From an uncultured Shewanella sp. (GTDB lineage: Bacteria > Pseudomonadota > Gammaproteobacteria > Enterobacterales > Shewanellaceae), in NCBI RefSeq assembly GCF_947495455.1, contig NZ_CANLZC010000068.1, positions 1-32,019 on the forward strand: a stretch of 32,019 bases of DNA. Direction: 5' to 3'. How positions within the stretch are numbered: position 1 is the first letter of the stretch; each line of letters starts with the position of its first letter. This document shows, piece by piece, positions 17,568 through 25,105 of the stretch. The translations under genes were made by a program, and so were the position numbers. Below the pieces are notes generated by a model, which was not told the DNA's origin, made no database searches, and was given only the letters and a program-made list of their open reading frames with translations.

Positions 17568-18383
17568 ATGAACAAATTTACCTTTGACAATCACCAAATG
17601 GCTTATCAAGATATCGGTCAAGGGCCTGTCATTTTATTGGGTCACAGCTTTTTATGGGATAGTCACATGTGGGCGCCACAAATCGCAGCTCTCAGCCAAG
17701 ATTATCGTTGTATCGTACCCGATTTTTGGGGCCATGGTCAGTCAGATGCGGCACCCAGTTACACCCATAGCCTCAAAGATTATGCTCAGCAGGTTCTGGC
17801 ATTAATGGATCATCTTGATATTGAAGAATTTGCCATCGTAGGCCTCTCAGTCGGTGGCATGTGGGGAGCGGAACTCACCACTCTCGCACCCAGTCGTGTA
17901 CAAGCCTTAGTGTTAATGGATACCTTTGTCGGACTCGAGCCTGAAATTACTCATCAAAAATACATGCAAATGCTCGATACTATAGCGCAACTTAAAGCTG
18001 TGCCTCAGCCGATTATTGACGCCGTCAGCCCCTTATTTTTCGCTAATAATGCTCACCAAGACTCACCTGAGTTAGTTGAGACTTTCAGACAATACCTCTC
18101 TAATCTTACGGGCGAACGCGCAGTAGAAATCGCGCGTATGGGTAAAATTATCTTTGACCGCCGAGATCAAATGGACGAGCTGGCTAATTTCGCTCTACCA
18201 GTACTCATCGCCGTCGGCCAAGAAGACAACCCTCGCCCGGTACTTGAATCTTACTTAATGCAAGATAGCATCACTCATGCTCAGCTCATTCAAATTCCCA
18301 ATGCGGGGCATATTTCCAATCTGGAACAAGCTGAATTTGTCACTGAGATGCTGCGCACCTTTTTGAATAAGGTGTATTCCTAG
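17568..18383 (+). CDS. Alpha/beta-hydrolase
   Basis: This is a cytoplasmic alpha/beta-fold hydrolase of 271 residues with no signal peptide. The oxyanion-hole string LLGHSFLWDS is near residue 24, the nucleophile elbow GLSVGG places Ser94, and the triad is completed by Asp220 (VGQEDNPRP) and His248 (NAGHISNLE). The pattern is that of esterase, 3-oxoadipate enol-lactonase or haloperoxidase-like members; the substrate cannot be deduced. It stands alone with its own promoter region. The ATG follows AAAGGGCG, spaced 8 nt. Confidence 0.85.
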   Translation: MNKFTFDNHQMAYQDIGQGPVILLGHSFLWDSHMWAPQIAALSQDYRCIVPDFWGHGQSDAAPSYTHSLKDYAQQVLALMDHLDIEEFAIVGLSVGGMWGAELTTLAPSRVQALVLMDTFVGLEPEITHQKYMQMLDTIAQLKAVPQPIIDAVSPLFFANNAHQDSPELVETFRQYLSNLTGERAVEIARMGKIIFDRRDQMDELANFALPVLIAVGQEDNPRPVLESYLMQDSITHAQLIQIPNAGHISNLEQAEFVTEMLRTFLNKVYS

Positions 18384-19178
18384 GTGATTGCTATCATAGA
18401 TTCAGCATATTAACAGTCAAGAGTAGAGAGAATTTCTAGCTTTCAAAATGAAATCTAGAAATATATTTGATGTTACCCATTGATTTAATTATTTTTATAG
18501 AGTGTATAAAATCGGTTAGCATTCTTGACATCTATCACTTGCAGTGTGCTTTTGTGCAAATACCTCTGTAGCACGCTGTAAACCCATCCATGGGCGCTCT
18601 ACGCCTTCTTCCTTGAAGCCGAAGGCATACAGATGCATTTACACCGTAATTTAAAAGCAAACACAAAAAACCAGAGTGCCTCTTCGATTTTGATATTAAT
18701 TATAAGACGCTGTGAACTATCTGATCTGCATGAGCGCTCTACTATTTCAAATGACAATCCTTATCTAAATGTCTGTTCAACGTCAGAGTCTTTCGTTAGA
18801 AGCGTTTTACAAAATAAAATCTCCCCCCCCCTGAAATCGAAGCCCTCACATTCACTTACACCCTAGATCTAAGCACTCAGTGGTAAAGATAAAAACAGTG
18901 TGTTTTTTCGATTTAATTTTTATTCTTAACTAAAAAAAATTGGGTTATGAAATAGTAATATTGTGAACACGGTTATGAGAATTCTTTTTCATATAAGTAA
19001 CTTCTAACTTAATAAGCTATTCAAGACTCAACCACCCCAACAAAACAAATAATTTCAAAACATACTATTGAACTGTAGATACATTTGAGTATCATCTAAC
19101 ATTCATGGATACACAAAATAATAGAATATGACTGGCGATAATATCCCTTTACCAGCAATATTCAAACAGGAGCTGAAA
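18384..19178. other. Non-coding AT-rich gap with repeat and poly-C tract
   Basis: The stretch holds the REP-like element at 18569-18626 and a run of nine C at 18823-18831, followed by a strongly AT-rich presumed promoter region for the coiled-coil gene. A 77-codon frame at 18633-18866 starts next to the repeat, has no ribosome-binding site and no recognisable protein character. Confidence 0.5.
18569..18626. repeat. REP-like palindromic element
   Basis: GTAGCACGC pairs imperfectly with GCGCTCTAC around the inner palindrome CCCATCCATGGG, followed by a second hairpin GCCTTC/GAAGGC. Similar strings with AAACCCATCCATGGG recur between genes in Shewanella genomes as far as I recall. Only this copy is in the window. 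Confidence 0.45.
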
Positions 19179-20747
19179 ATGGGTATTGGTACAGAAGTCA
19201 AAAAAAATGAAACGACTGAAACTAATTCAGACCTTCAAGAACTTGATGAAATACATTCAAAGTTTAATCAATCAACCCAAAAAATCGATGTTCTACTGAG
19301 TAATCAAAAAAAGAGACTAGATATATATTCAATGATATCAAAGGGAACTCCTTTAATAAATGATGAATATATACTTTTATCTAAAAAGGAATTTTTAGAT
19401 TTAAATAACCGTTCATCTCATACAGAATCAATTATGAAATTTAATAAATACCGATTCGAGATTGCTATAGAGATTTTATATCACCAATTTGATGACTCCA
19501 TTTTAGATTGGGAAGATGATGATTGGTTTTGTATATTATTTAAAGAAGAAAAACACATTGTCAATTTAGAAAGTAAACTTCCCCCCCCACATCACGTAAA
19601 CTATTGTTACATCCTAACAAAAAATAATATCTCTCAACGTTTAATAAAATCAAGAAAAGAACATGAAACATTAACATTCCCAATAAATACAAGTGCATAT
19701 GGATTTGTTTTCGATAAAATATCAATAGCAAACAACATTATAATAAATAATATATCACCTGATATATTTATTGACATCAATGAATTATTTAACATTATAA
19801 ACAATGATTTAACTGAATCAATAAATATAGCAACTAACTCCATCCAAGAAGTTAAGAACAAAACAAACCAAGTTTTAGATAATAAAACAAACCAATTAAA
19901 AGAAATTGGAGAACATAAAGAACAACAGCTAAATGATATAAAAAGATTATCTAAAAATAAACAACAAGAGTTAGATTACCTTCAAACACTAAAAGATGAT
20001 GAAAACGAAATTAACAAGAGGTTACTGGATATAAGGATAGAATATAGAAAACTAATAGAAAAAAACTCAAAATTAAAGCAAGAAAAAACAACAATTACCA
20101 AGCTTATTGAAAACGAACAAATAAGTCACAACAATCTTCAAGAAAAAATAAACTGTGTCAACTTGGAAATTAAACAAAAACAATTAGATTTAGATAATAT
20201 AAAGGAAAAAATATCTAAAGAAATTTCTGAAGCTGATAAATTTACTTTGGATCTGAATGGCCACATGAAAGAAAGTAGAGTTCAACGCTATTATTACTTT
20301 GCTTTTTCAATTCTTATTGCAATTTTTCTAACTTTCATTTCATCTAAAATCTATGAAAGAGCAAATGACTTACTTGGGCACTTTTTAACCGAAAAAAATG
20401 TCAATATGTGGCAAGTATTATTAAGTCGACTTCCATTAATTACAATTTCAACACTCATGATCTGCTCTTTATCCGCACTTTTATATTTCAGCGTTAATCA
20501 CATTCTTTCTCTAAACAAAGATAGAATGAACATGCTTAAAGCTTCAATTCTTGCTGAGCAAATTTCTATTTCATTAAAACATGATTTTGATCTATCTAGA
20601 GAAGATCGTTTAGAACAAAGTAAGAAACTGAAAGTCGAGATCATAATGAAGTTGTTTGAAAATCAAAAAACTCCTATGAAATTAAATCTAAAAAATATGT
20701 CAGTACTCACTCAGGCCATTGATACAGCCCTTAAGCTCAAGAAGTAA
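19179..20747 (+). CDS. Coiled-coil protein with two membrane helices, unknown
   Basis: I do not recognise this 522-residue protein. Residues about 1-210 are a mixed, acidic and Asn-rich domain with EDDDWF and several Ile/Asn strings. Residues about 220-368 are a long Lys/Glu/Gln/Asn heptad-like coiled coil. Two hydrophobic helices follow (about 371-393, YYYFAFSILIAIFLTF, and about 417-441, PLITISTLMICSLSALLYF). A charged C-terminal tail of about 80 residues ends in KLKK. The likely topology puts both long ends in the cytoplasm. The ATG at 19179 has AGGAG 6 nt upstream; the frame is open back to 19128 without a site. The gene is much more AT-rich than the core genes around it, a sign of transfer, and contains a C8 run at 19581-19588 that could cause phase variation. 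A role in phage defence is only a guess. Confidence 0.75.
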   Translation: MGIGTEVKKNETTETNSDLQELDEIHSKFNQSTQKIDVLLSNQKKRLDIYSMISKGTPLINDEYILLSKKEFLDLNNRSSHTESIMKFNKYRFEIAIEILYHQFDDSILDWEDDDWFCILFKEEKHIVNLESKLPPPHHVNYCYILTKNNISQRLIKSRKEHETLTFPINTSAYGFVFDKISIANNIIINNISPDIFIDINELFNIINNDLTESINIATNSIQEVKNKTNQVLDNKTNQLKEIGEHKEQQLNDIKRLSKNKQQELDYLQTLKDDENEINKRLLDIRIEYRKLIEKNSKLKQEKTTITKLIENEQISHNNLQEKINCVNLEIKQKQLDLDNIKEKISKEISEADKFTLDLNGHMKESRVQRYYYFAFSILIAIFLTFISSKIYERANDLLGHFLTEKNVNMWQVLLSRLPLITISTLMICSLSALLYFSVNHILSLNKDRMNMLKASILAEQISISLKHDFDLSREDRLEQSKKLKVEIIMKLFENQKTPMKLNLKNMSVLTQAIDTALKLKK

Positions 20748-20971
20748 ACGAAAACATTACCTAATCTAATAAAATCAATTTAGGACTAAAAGCAAATAAT
20801 TTAAATTCACATATAAAACCTAATAAAACAAAATACACAGCCAGCCATCATTAAAATGGCTCGGTATTAGAAACCTTCAAATCGAGCGTACACGCCTGAA
20901 AGGAGATATCAGTTGTTTTTGCCACTGTTCTGATCTAATCCCATCGGACACTTAATTTTGAGACAGCATCG

Positions 20972-21367
20972 TTAATAAATTAAGAGGTCTAGTCTAACAG
21001 CCCCTTCAAAAAAAGGGGAGCTGTCAGAGCAAGCCTGAGCTAGTACACCTAAATAGCCACCAACCGCTTGTTTCATGATTTCAATGAGCTTTTCATCCAT
21101 ATACTGGTACTCATCAGGAATGTCGAGTACATGAATATCCTTGTGCTCTAAAAGTCGTGTAAACTGAGCCTTTAAGCGACTTTTATGTTTTTGCTCCATC
21201 ACAAAAATGATGTCAGCCCACTGAATATCTTTGACTGATACAGTCCTACGTGCTTTCGGGCTCGTACCCGCTGATCTTACCGATACTTCAGGATGGTTTC
21301 TCCAGACTTGTTCGCCCGTTGGGCTGCGCCATTGATTTCGGCTACATATAAAAAGTAAGTTTGTCAT
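20972..21367 (-). CDS. Low-molecular-weight protein-tyrosine-phosphatase-like protein
   Basis: The N-terminus MTNLLFICSRNQWRS holds the phosphatase loop C(X)5R with Cys8 and Arg14, followed by VRSAGTSP, WADIIFVME and the acid-loop string LDIPDEYQYMD. This matches the short 'predicted protein tyrosine phosphatase' family (COG4551 type, from memory), whose members are about 105-110 residues. Here an extra tail of about 25 residues after GGYLG looks unlike the family. ATG 21367 is preferred over a TTG at 21373, with AAGGA 6 nt upstream. It is the last gene of the rtcB2-prfH operon, 54 nt after prfH, so its substrate may be linked to RNA or ribosome repair rather than tyrosine phosphate. Confidence 0.8.
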   Translation of the reverse strand: MTNLLFICSRNQWRSPTGEQVWRNHPEVSVRSAGTSPKARRTVSVKDIQWADIIFVMEQKHKSRLKAQFTRLLEHKDIHVLDIPDEYQYMDEKLIEIMKQAVGGYLGVLAQACSDSSPFFEGAVRLDLLIY

Positions 21368-21421
21368 CTTCAATCCTTGCTAATGTTGGCCTAGTGACTT
21401 TTTCTCGACTTTGTTCAAGGT

Positions 21422-22048
21422 TCAAGTCACAGGGACAAATTTTTCTCCATTAAATGTCTTGACCGGATTGCCTCGTTCCAGCTCCCAGTGTTGTTGCCAA
21501 CGCGCTTGCTCTTGAGAAGTCATTTGCTCTCGTTTCAGCATTGCCAACTTCTGAAAGAGCAAAACCTTAGCTAAGCGTTTGTTAGCATGCTGGCTACGTT
21601 CACTCTCAACACGTACCGAAAGCCCTGTTGATGTATGCGTTGCGCGAACTGCCGAATCTGTGGTATTCACATGCTGACCACCAGCACCGGATGCCCTGCA
21701 TGTTTGGAAGGTCACACCGCTATCTAGCCTTGTCTCATCGATCTCATACATTTGCCCACTAAAAAACCAGTTCTTACGCTTATGTTTGGGTCGAAAAGGG
21801 CTTAGACAACCCCATAACATGACGCCCTGCCAAGAGAAAGCCAATTGCTTGGCTTTCTCCTCAAACCTTGAATCAAACTTTAGCAATACCGATTTAAAAC
21901 AATCCTTTTTATCTGCTCTAACTGTATCAACAACATCAAGCTTTATATTTTTAGCTCGGCATTCCTTTTCAATCTCTTTAAGTGCTAAACCAATGGCCTT
22001 ACAACATTCGATAGGACCTTGTCCTGCTGATAATTGCAGTAATATCAT
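21422..22048 (-). CDS. prfH: Release-factor homologue PrfH (ribosome rescue)
   Basis: PrfH is a release-factor relative that hydrolyses peptidyl-tRNA on ribosomes stalled by damage to the 16S rRNA decoding centre, so that RtcB can re-ligate the break. The 208-residue protein has the GGQ motif (SGAGGQHVN, Gly-Gly-Gln at 123-125), then TDSAVRATH and the SERSQHANKRLA string. It lacks the N-terminal domain 1 of RF1/RF2, as PrfH proteins do. The motif KHKRKNWF also fits the family. Its ATG overlaps the rtcB2 TGA in an ATGA junction, with GGAG about 9 nt upstream, indicating coupled translation. Confidence 0.93.
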   Translation of the reverse strand: MILLQLSAGQGPIECCKAIGLALKEIEKECRAKNIKLDVVDTVRADKKDCFKSVLLKFDSRFEEKAKQLAFSWQGVMLWGCLSPFRPKHKRKNWFFSGQMYEIDETRLDSGVTFQTCRASGAGGQHVNTTDSAVRATHTSTGLSVRVESERSQHANKRLAKVLLFQKLAMLKREQMTSQEQARWQQHWELERGNPVKTFNGEKFVPVT

Positions 22049-23211
22049 GACGAACAATCTCCATTGGTTTTAAACGTTAGCACAGGTCGCAATTTAGCAA
22101 CGATCTCGATTAACCCTGCATCAAGCATATCGCTAATCACAGTTGCGCACTTTTTATAAGCTTGCGGCGCTTCGTCATACAAAAGCTCCTTATTGCCGCA
22201 AACCACACGGCTACCAAGTGCCGTACGATATAAATCCTCGCGCTTATATTTATGCCCCAATCGGCCATGACATTCACCGCGCTTCCATTTTCTACCAGCA
22301 CCATGTGCTAGTGAATAAAGACTAATGGCCATACTTGCATCCGCAGCTATAATTGGCTTGACTAAATAACTGTAATCACCACGTGAGCCAGGGATGATCA
22401 CACAACCTTTATCACTCGGTGTCGCCCCTTTTCTATGTAACCAACCTTGCTGACCCTCTATTGCTTTCGGTGAAACTAGGTTGTGATTCACATCAAGGGC
22501 GCACTCACCTTTAGCCCGAATAGCCTCAAGAAATCGCTTAGCAATAAACTCTCGATTGAGCTCTGCCCAACGCACTGCTTCATCATGTTGTTCCATGTAA
22601 TCAATAAAGTCTGCGCTTTCATCCGCTAAACCATCATGATTATATTTAGTTACATGGTTAACGAGAATCGACTGACCTAAACCTCTCGAACCAGAGTGAA
22701 CCAGCAACTGTAGATGCTTTTTGTTGAGCCCGAGTTCATCCAAAGCCACCTGATCATAAACTTCATCAATCGCCTGAAACTCTGCAAAATGATTACCGCC
22801 GCCGATAGTCCCTATAGCATGATCATATGCATTATTTGTAATGCCTTTTTCCAATTTTCTCGCTGCAACATTCTTCGCCCAACTGGCATCAAGCGATTGT
22901 TCCACGTGTTCAAATTTTTTAGCCAATTTGTCCAAGTTAACCTTGGACAAATTGGCTGAAGTCTGCCAAAGCGACATACCGCAGCCAATATCATTACCTA
23001 CTAGAGCAGGATAAATTTTATTCGTGGTAAAAAACGCAGCACCTATTGGGTAACCTCTTCCAGGGTGCAAGTCAGGCATGCCAGCCACGCGCTGCATTCC
23101 ACTTAATTTTGATGTTTTAATTAGCTGCTGTACTGCTAGCCCTTCTACCCAAGTATCGGCAGACGCAATAAGGCTAACGTTTTCAGTAAGGTGTTGGACT
23201 GATTTGCCCAT
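22045..23211 (-). CDS. RNA ligase RtcB (RtcB2 type)
   Basis: RtcB joins RNA 2',3'-cyclic-phosphate or 3'-phosphate ends to 5'-OH ends using GTP and Mn2+. The metal ligands are visible: Cys77 in GNDIGCGM, His141 in GGGNHFAE, His172 in LVHSGSRG, His243 in DVNHN, and the guanylated His303 in LAHGAGRKW. At 388 residues it is shorter than the standard E. coli RtcB (about 408) and is paired with prfH, so it belongs to the RtcB2 type that repairs cleaved 16S rRNA. No rtcA or rtcR regulator is adjacent, unlike the classical rtcBA operon. AAGGA precedes the ATG by 9 nt. Expression probably starts at a promoter near 23463-23491 with a long leader. Confidence 0.95.
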   Translation of the reverse strand: MGKSVQHLTENVSLIASADTWVEGLAVQQLIKTSKLSGMQRVAGMPDLHPGRGYPIGAAFFTTNKIYPALVGNDIGCGMSLWQTSANLSKVNLDKLAKKFEHVEQSLDASWAKNVAARKLEKGITNNAYDHAIGTIGGGNHFAEFQAIDEVYDQVALDELGLNKKHLQLLVHSGSRGLGQSILVNHVTKYNHDGLADESADFIDYMEQHDEAVRWAELNREFIAKRFLEAIRAKGECALDVNHNLVSPKAIEGQQGWLHRKGATPSDKGCVIIPGSRGDYSYLVKPIIAADASMAISLYSLAHGAGRKWKRGECHGRLGHKYKREDLYRTALGSRVVCGNKELLYDEAPQAYKKCATVISDMLDAGLIEIVAKLRPVLTFKTNGDCSS

Positions 23212-23268
23212 AATACCAATTCCTTTCTCATTATTAGAAAATTAGGATTTAAAACGTAATACGTATTG

Positions 23269-23368
23269 GCAGGTCTGGCTTTCTATCGAAATGAACCGGG
23301 CGAAACGACTTTCAAGTGCTTAGAAAATATCTGGCTAAGCGACGAGTTTCTTATCGAATAAGACCTGC
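23269..23368 (-). ncRNA. Candidate structured leader RNA of the rtcB2 operon
   Basis: The element is exactly 100 nt and closed by the perfect pair GCAGGTCT/AGACCTGC. Nested pairings are GCTTAG/CTAAGC, GAAAC/GTTTC and TTTC/GAAA, with TCTTAT/ATAAGA as an alternative that would compete with the outer stem. It lies wholly in the presumed 5' untranslated leader, 57 nt before the rtcB2 ATG. Its 5' arm is also the last codons of a leader ORF. I cannot assign it to a known RNA family; a relation to Y-RNA-like elements near other rtcB operons is not supported by sequence motifs. The folding was judged by eye only. Confidence 0.45.
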
Positions 23369-23392
23369 AAAGGATGTTAATGTATTTGTCAT
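23351..23392 (-). CDS. Possible 13-residue leader peptide
   Basis: An ATG with GGAGG 8 nt upstream (23401-23405) opens a frame coding MTNTLTSFAGLIR and a TAA stop. The Shine-Dalgarno sequence is the strongest in this neighbourhood. The GCA GGT CT codons form one arm of the outer stem of the structured element, so translation would open that stem. It may be a regulatory leader ORF or chance. Confidence 0.4.
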   Translation of the reverse strand: MTNTLTSFAGLIR

Positions 23393-23462
23393 AATTTTTT
23401 CCTCCACAGTGAGTTGATGATTGCACCTTGCACAATGGCACAGTGAATAATTGAACGGGCGC

Positions 23463-23491
23463 ATCATAATCATTTTCCAGCCGTAAAGCAA
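23463..23491 (-). promoter_or_regulatory. Promoter of the rtcB2-prfH operon
   Basis: On the minus strand a -35 TTGCTT (23486-23491) and -10 TATGAT (23463-23468) are spaced by 17 bases, giving a start near 23456 and a leader of about 245 nt. A perfect 9-bp inverted repeat CATAATCAT/ATGATTATG has one arm on the -10 and the other 9 bp upstream of the -35, a likely operator. No sigma-54 site of the RtcR type is seen. Confidence 0.6.
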
Positions 23492-23575
23492 ACATAAATT
23501 ATGATTATGTTTCAATGGCTTTACTCTATCTTTATAAGGTACCTTTACATCATAAAACCAACAGAATAAACGCCG

Positions 23576-23782
23576 TCACTTGAACAGATTATTTAAAAGG
23601 AGAGTTTGCAGCTCCTGAGGCATTGGATAATCACCCAGCTCATAAGCAATTTTGTCCATTGCCGAATCGGACAACCTCTGGGTTTTATCCGCGAAGGAAT
23701 CGATTTTGTGTTTCAGCAAATACCACAATACCTCAGCTAATATCACAGTGGAGAGCTTGCTAACACACCTCTCCCGCCGCAT
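23576..23782 (-). CDS. Small hypothetical protein overlapping baiN
   Basis: A 68-codon frame begins inside the last 23 bases of the baiN-like gene and encodes a Leu-rich N-terminal part (LSTVILAEVLWYLLKH) and an acidic C-terminal part ending LLNNLFK. The amphipathic composition looks protein-like, and the overlap would allow coupled translation, but the ATG has no good ribosome-binding site. No family is recognised. Confidence 0.4.
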   Translation of the reverse strand: MRRERCVSKLSTVILAEVLWYLLKHKIDSFADKTQRLSDSAMDKIAYELGDYPMPQELQTLLLNNLFK

Positions 23783-25019
23783 AACCGCTAGACCAAGCCC
23801 ACTGGAAGTTGTAACCCCCTAGCCAACCGCTGACATCGACGACTTCGCCGATAAAGTACAGGCCTTTTTGCGCTTTGACTTCCATGGTCTTGGACGACAG
23901 CGCATCGGTATTCACGCCGCCTAAGGTCACCTCGGCGGTACGATAGCCTTCGGTGCCATTAGGGTAAATGGTCCACCGAGTAAAATAATCAAGTAAGAAA
24001 GCTTGCTCGGCTTTGCTGAGCTGATTAATACTCTTTCTGCCAATGCGACTCTCGTTAGTCACACTCTCATTCGTCGCATTATCAGTATCAACTCCTAATG
24101 CTAACTCCCCTGACTCTAACTCTCCGAGCGCTAGCAGTCGCTCAATAAAGCGTTTAGGCATAATGCGGCACAGAGCATTTTTCAGTGATAGCTTGGGCGA
24201 TTCTTTAATGGTCTCTGTTAGCCATGTCATGAAATCTAACTCAGGTATTAAATTGAAATACACGGCTTGACCCGGTTGCCAATAAGAAGATATTTGTAAA
24301 ACCGATGGACCACTTAAGCCCCTATGGGTGAACAATAAGGCTTCTTTAAAGCTTTTTCCGCATTCACTGCTGGCGATCACAGGCAGGGATATTCCCGATA
24401 AGCATTCAAATTTGTTTTTATCGGCCACTTGCAACGTAAAAGGGACCAAAGCTGCAGAAGTGGGCAATACAGGCACAGAAAATTGCTTGGCCACTTGATA
24501 ACCAAAAGGCGTTGCCCCCAATTTTGGCATAGACAAACCGCCAGTTGCGATGACTAACGACTCACAAGCGTATTGCCCCTGAGAGGTCTCAATCTGATAT
24601 CCCGCTCCTGTTGCTTTAATGGCCACTATCTCTGTACGCAGTTGAATATTAACGCCCGCCCACTCGCACTCTGTTTTAAGCATTTCAACAATTTGTTTGG
24701 CGCTATCATCGCAAAATAACTGACCTAGCGTTTTTTCATGATAATCAATACCATGCCTCTCAACCATGGCAATGAAGTCCCACTGGGTATAGCGAGCTAA
24801 TGCCGATTTACAAAAATGCGGGTTTTGACATAAATAAGCCGATGGCTCGATGCCAAGGTTGGTGAAATTACAGCGTCCGCCTCCGCTGATTAAAATTTTA
24901 CGTCCAAGTTGTTTAGCATTGTCGAGCAGCAACACGTTTCGGCCTCGATAGCCCGCCGTTAAAGCACACATCAGCCCAGCTGCGCCGGCTCCTATTACTA
25001 TTACATCTTGATGTTTCAC
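23760..25019 (-). CDS. FAD-dependent oxidoreductase, BaiN/YhiN (HI0933) family
   Basis: This is a flavoprotein of the HI0933/YhiN family, a conserved group of FAD enzymes of mostly unproven reaction in most bacteria; BaiN homologues in gut clostridia act in bile-acid reduction, which should not be carried over here. The N-terminal dinucleotide loop GAGAAGLMCA, KILISGGGRCNFTN, the VIATGGLSMPKLG strand and the C-terminal YFIGEVVDVSGWLGGYN with QWAWSSGYAAG are all family signatures. The 419-residue length is somewhat above usual, with a low-complexity stretch of Asn/Glu/Ser around residues 318-328 (TNESVTNESR) as a likely insert. It lies downstream of the gpsA terminator, so it has its own promoter. 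Confidence 0.9.
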   Translation of the reverse strand: MKHQDVIVIGAGAAGLMCALTAGYRGRNVLLLDNAKQLGRKILISGGGRCNFTNLGIEPSAYLCQNPHFCKSALARYTQWDFIAMVERHGIDYHEKTLGQLFCDDSAKQIVEMLKTECEWAGVNIQLRTEIVAIKATGAGYQIETSQGQYACESLVIATGGLSMPKLGATPFGYQVAKQFSVPVLPTSAALVPFTLQVADKNKFECLSGISLPVIASSECGKSFKEALLFTHRGLSGPSVLQISSYWQPGQAVYFNLIPELDFMTWLTETIKESPKLSLKNALCRIMPKRFIERLLALGELESGELALGVDTDNATNESVTNESRIGRKSINQLSKAEQAFLLDYFTRWTIYPNGTEGYRTAEVTLGGVNTDALSSKTMEVKAQKGLYFIGEVVDVSGWLGGYNFQWAWSSGYAAGEVC

Positions 25020-25055
25020 TAAACCTTGCCCTCGGCCTTTATAGCAACTGAAATT

Positions 25056-25083
25056 AAAAAAGGATGCTATTGTAGCATCCTTT
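25056..25083 (-). terminator. Rho-independent terminator of secB-gpsA
   Basis: AAAGGATGCTA and TAGCATCCTTT form an 11-bp stem with a 3-nt loop. On the minus strand the stem ends in a run of six T and then AATTT. It lies 23 nt after the gpsA stop, ending that operon. Confidence 0.88.
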
Positions 25084-25105
25084 ATTCCTTCTTACGCCTT
25101 TGACA

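Larger units (their letters stand above)
23212..23575. other. Long 5' leader and promoter region of rtcB2
   Basis: The gap holds the rtcB2 promoter (23463-23491), an inverted repeat CATAATCAT/ATGATTATG (23465-23473 and 23501-23509), a 13-codon leader ORF (23351-23392), a 100-nt foldable element (23269-23368) and a palindrome AATACGTATT between it and the rtcB2 ribosome-binding site. Confidence 0.6.

Noticed and set aside
18633..18866. 77-codon frame after the REP-like element
   Set aside because: No ribosome-binding site; it starts beside the repeat and ends just after a C9 run; no protein-like pattern.
23264..23280. Sigma-54-like GG/GC pattern near rtcB2, as in RtcR-controlled operons
   Set aside because: The GG to GC spacing is two bases too short and the pattern faces away from rtcB2.
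23269..23368. tRNA-like reading of the rtcB2 leader element (7-bp acceptor-like ends)
   Set aside because: Neither strand gives D, anticodon and T arms of tRNA form; only the closing stem resembles one.
23283..23495. 70-codon minus-strand frame upstream of rtcB2
   Set aside because: It overlaps the promoter, leader ORF and structured element in another frame and has no good ribosome-binding site.
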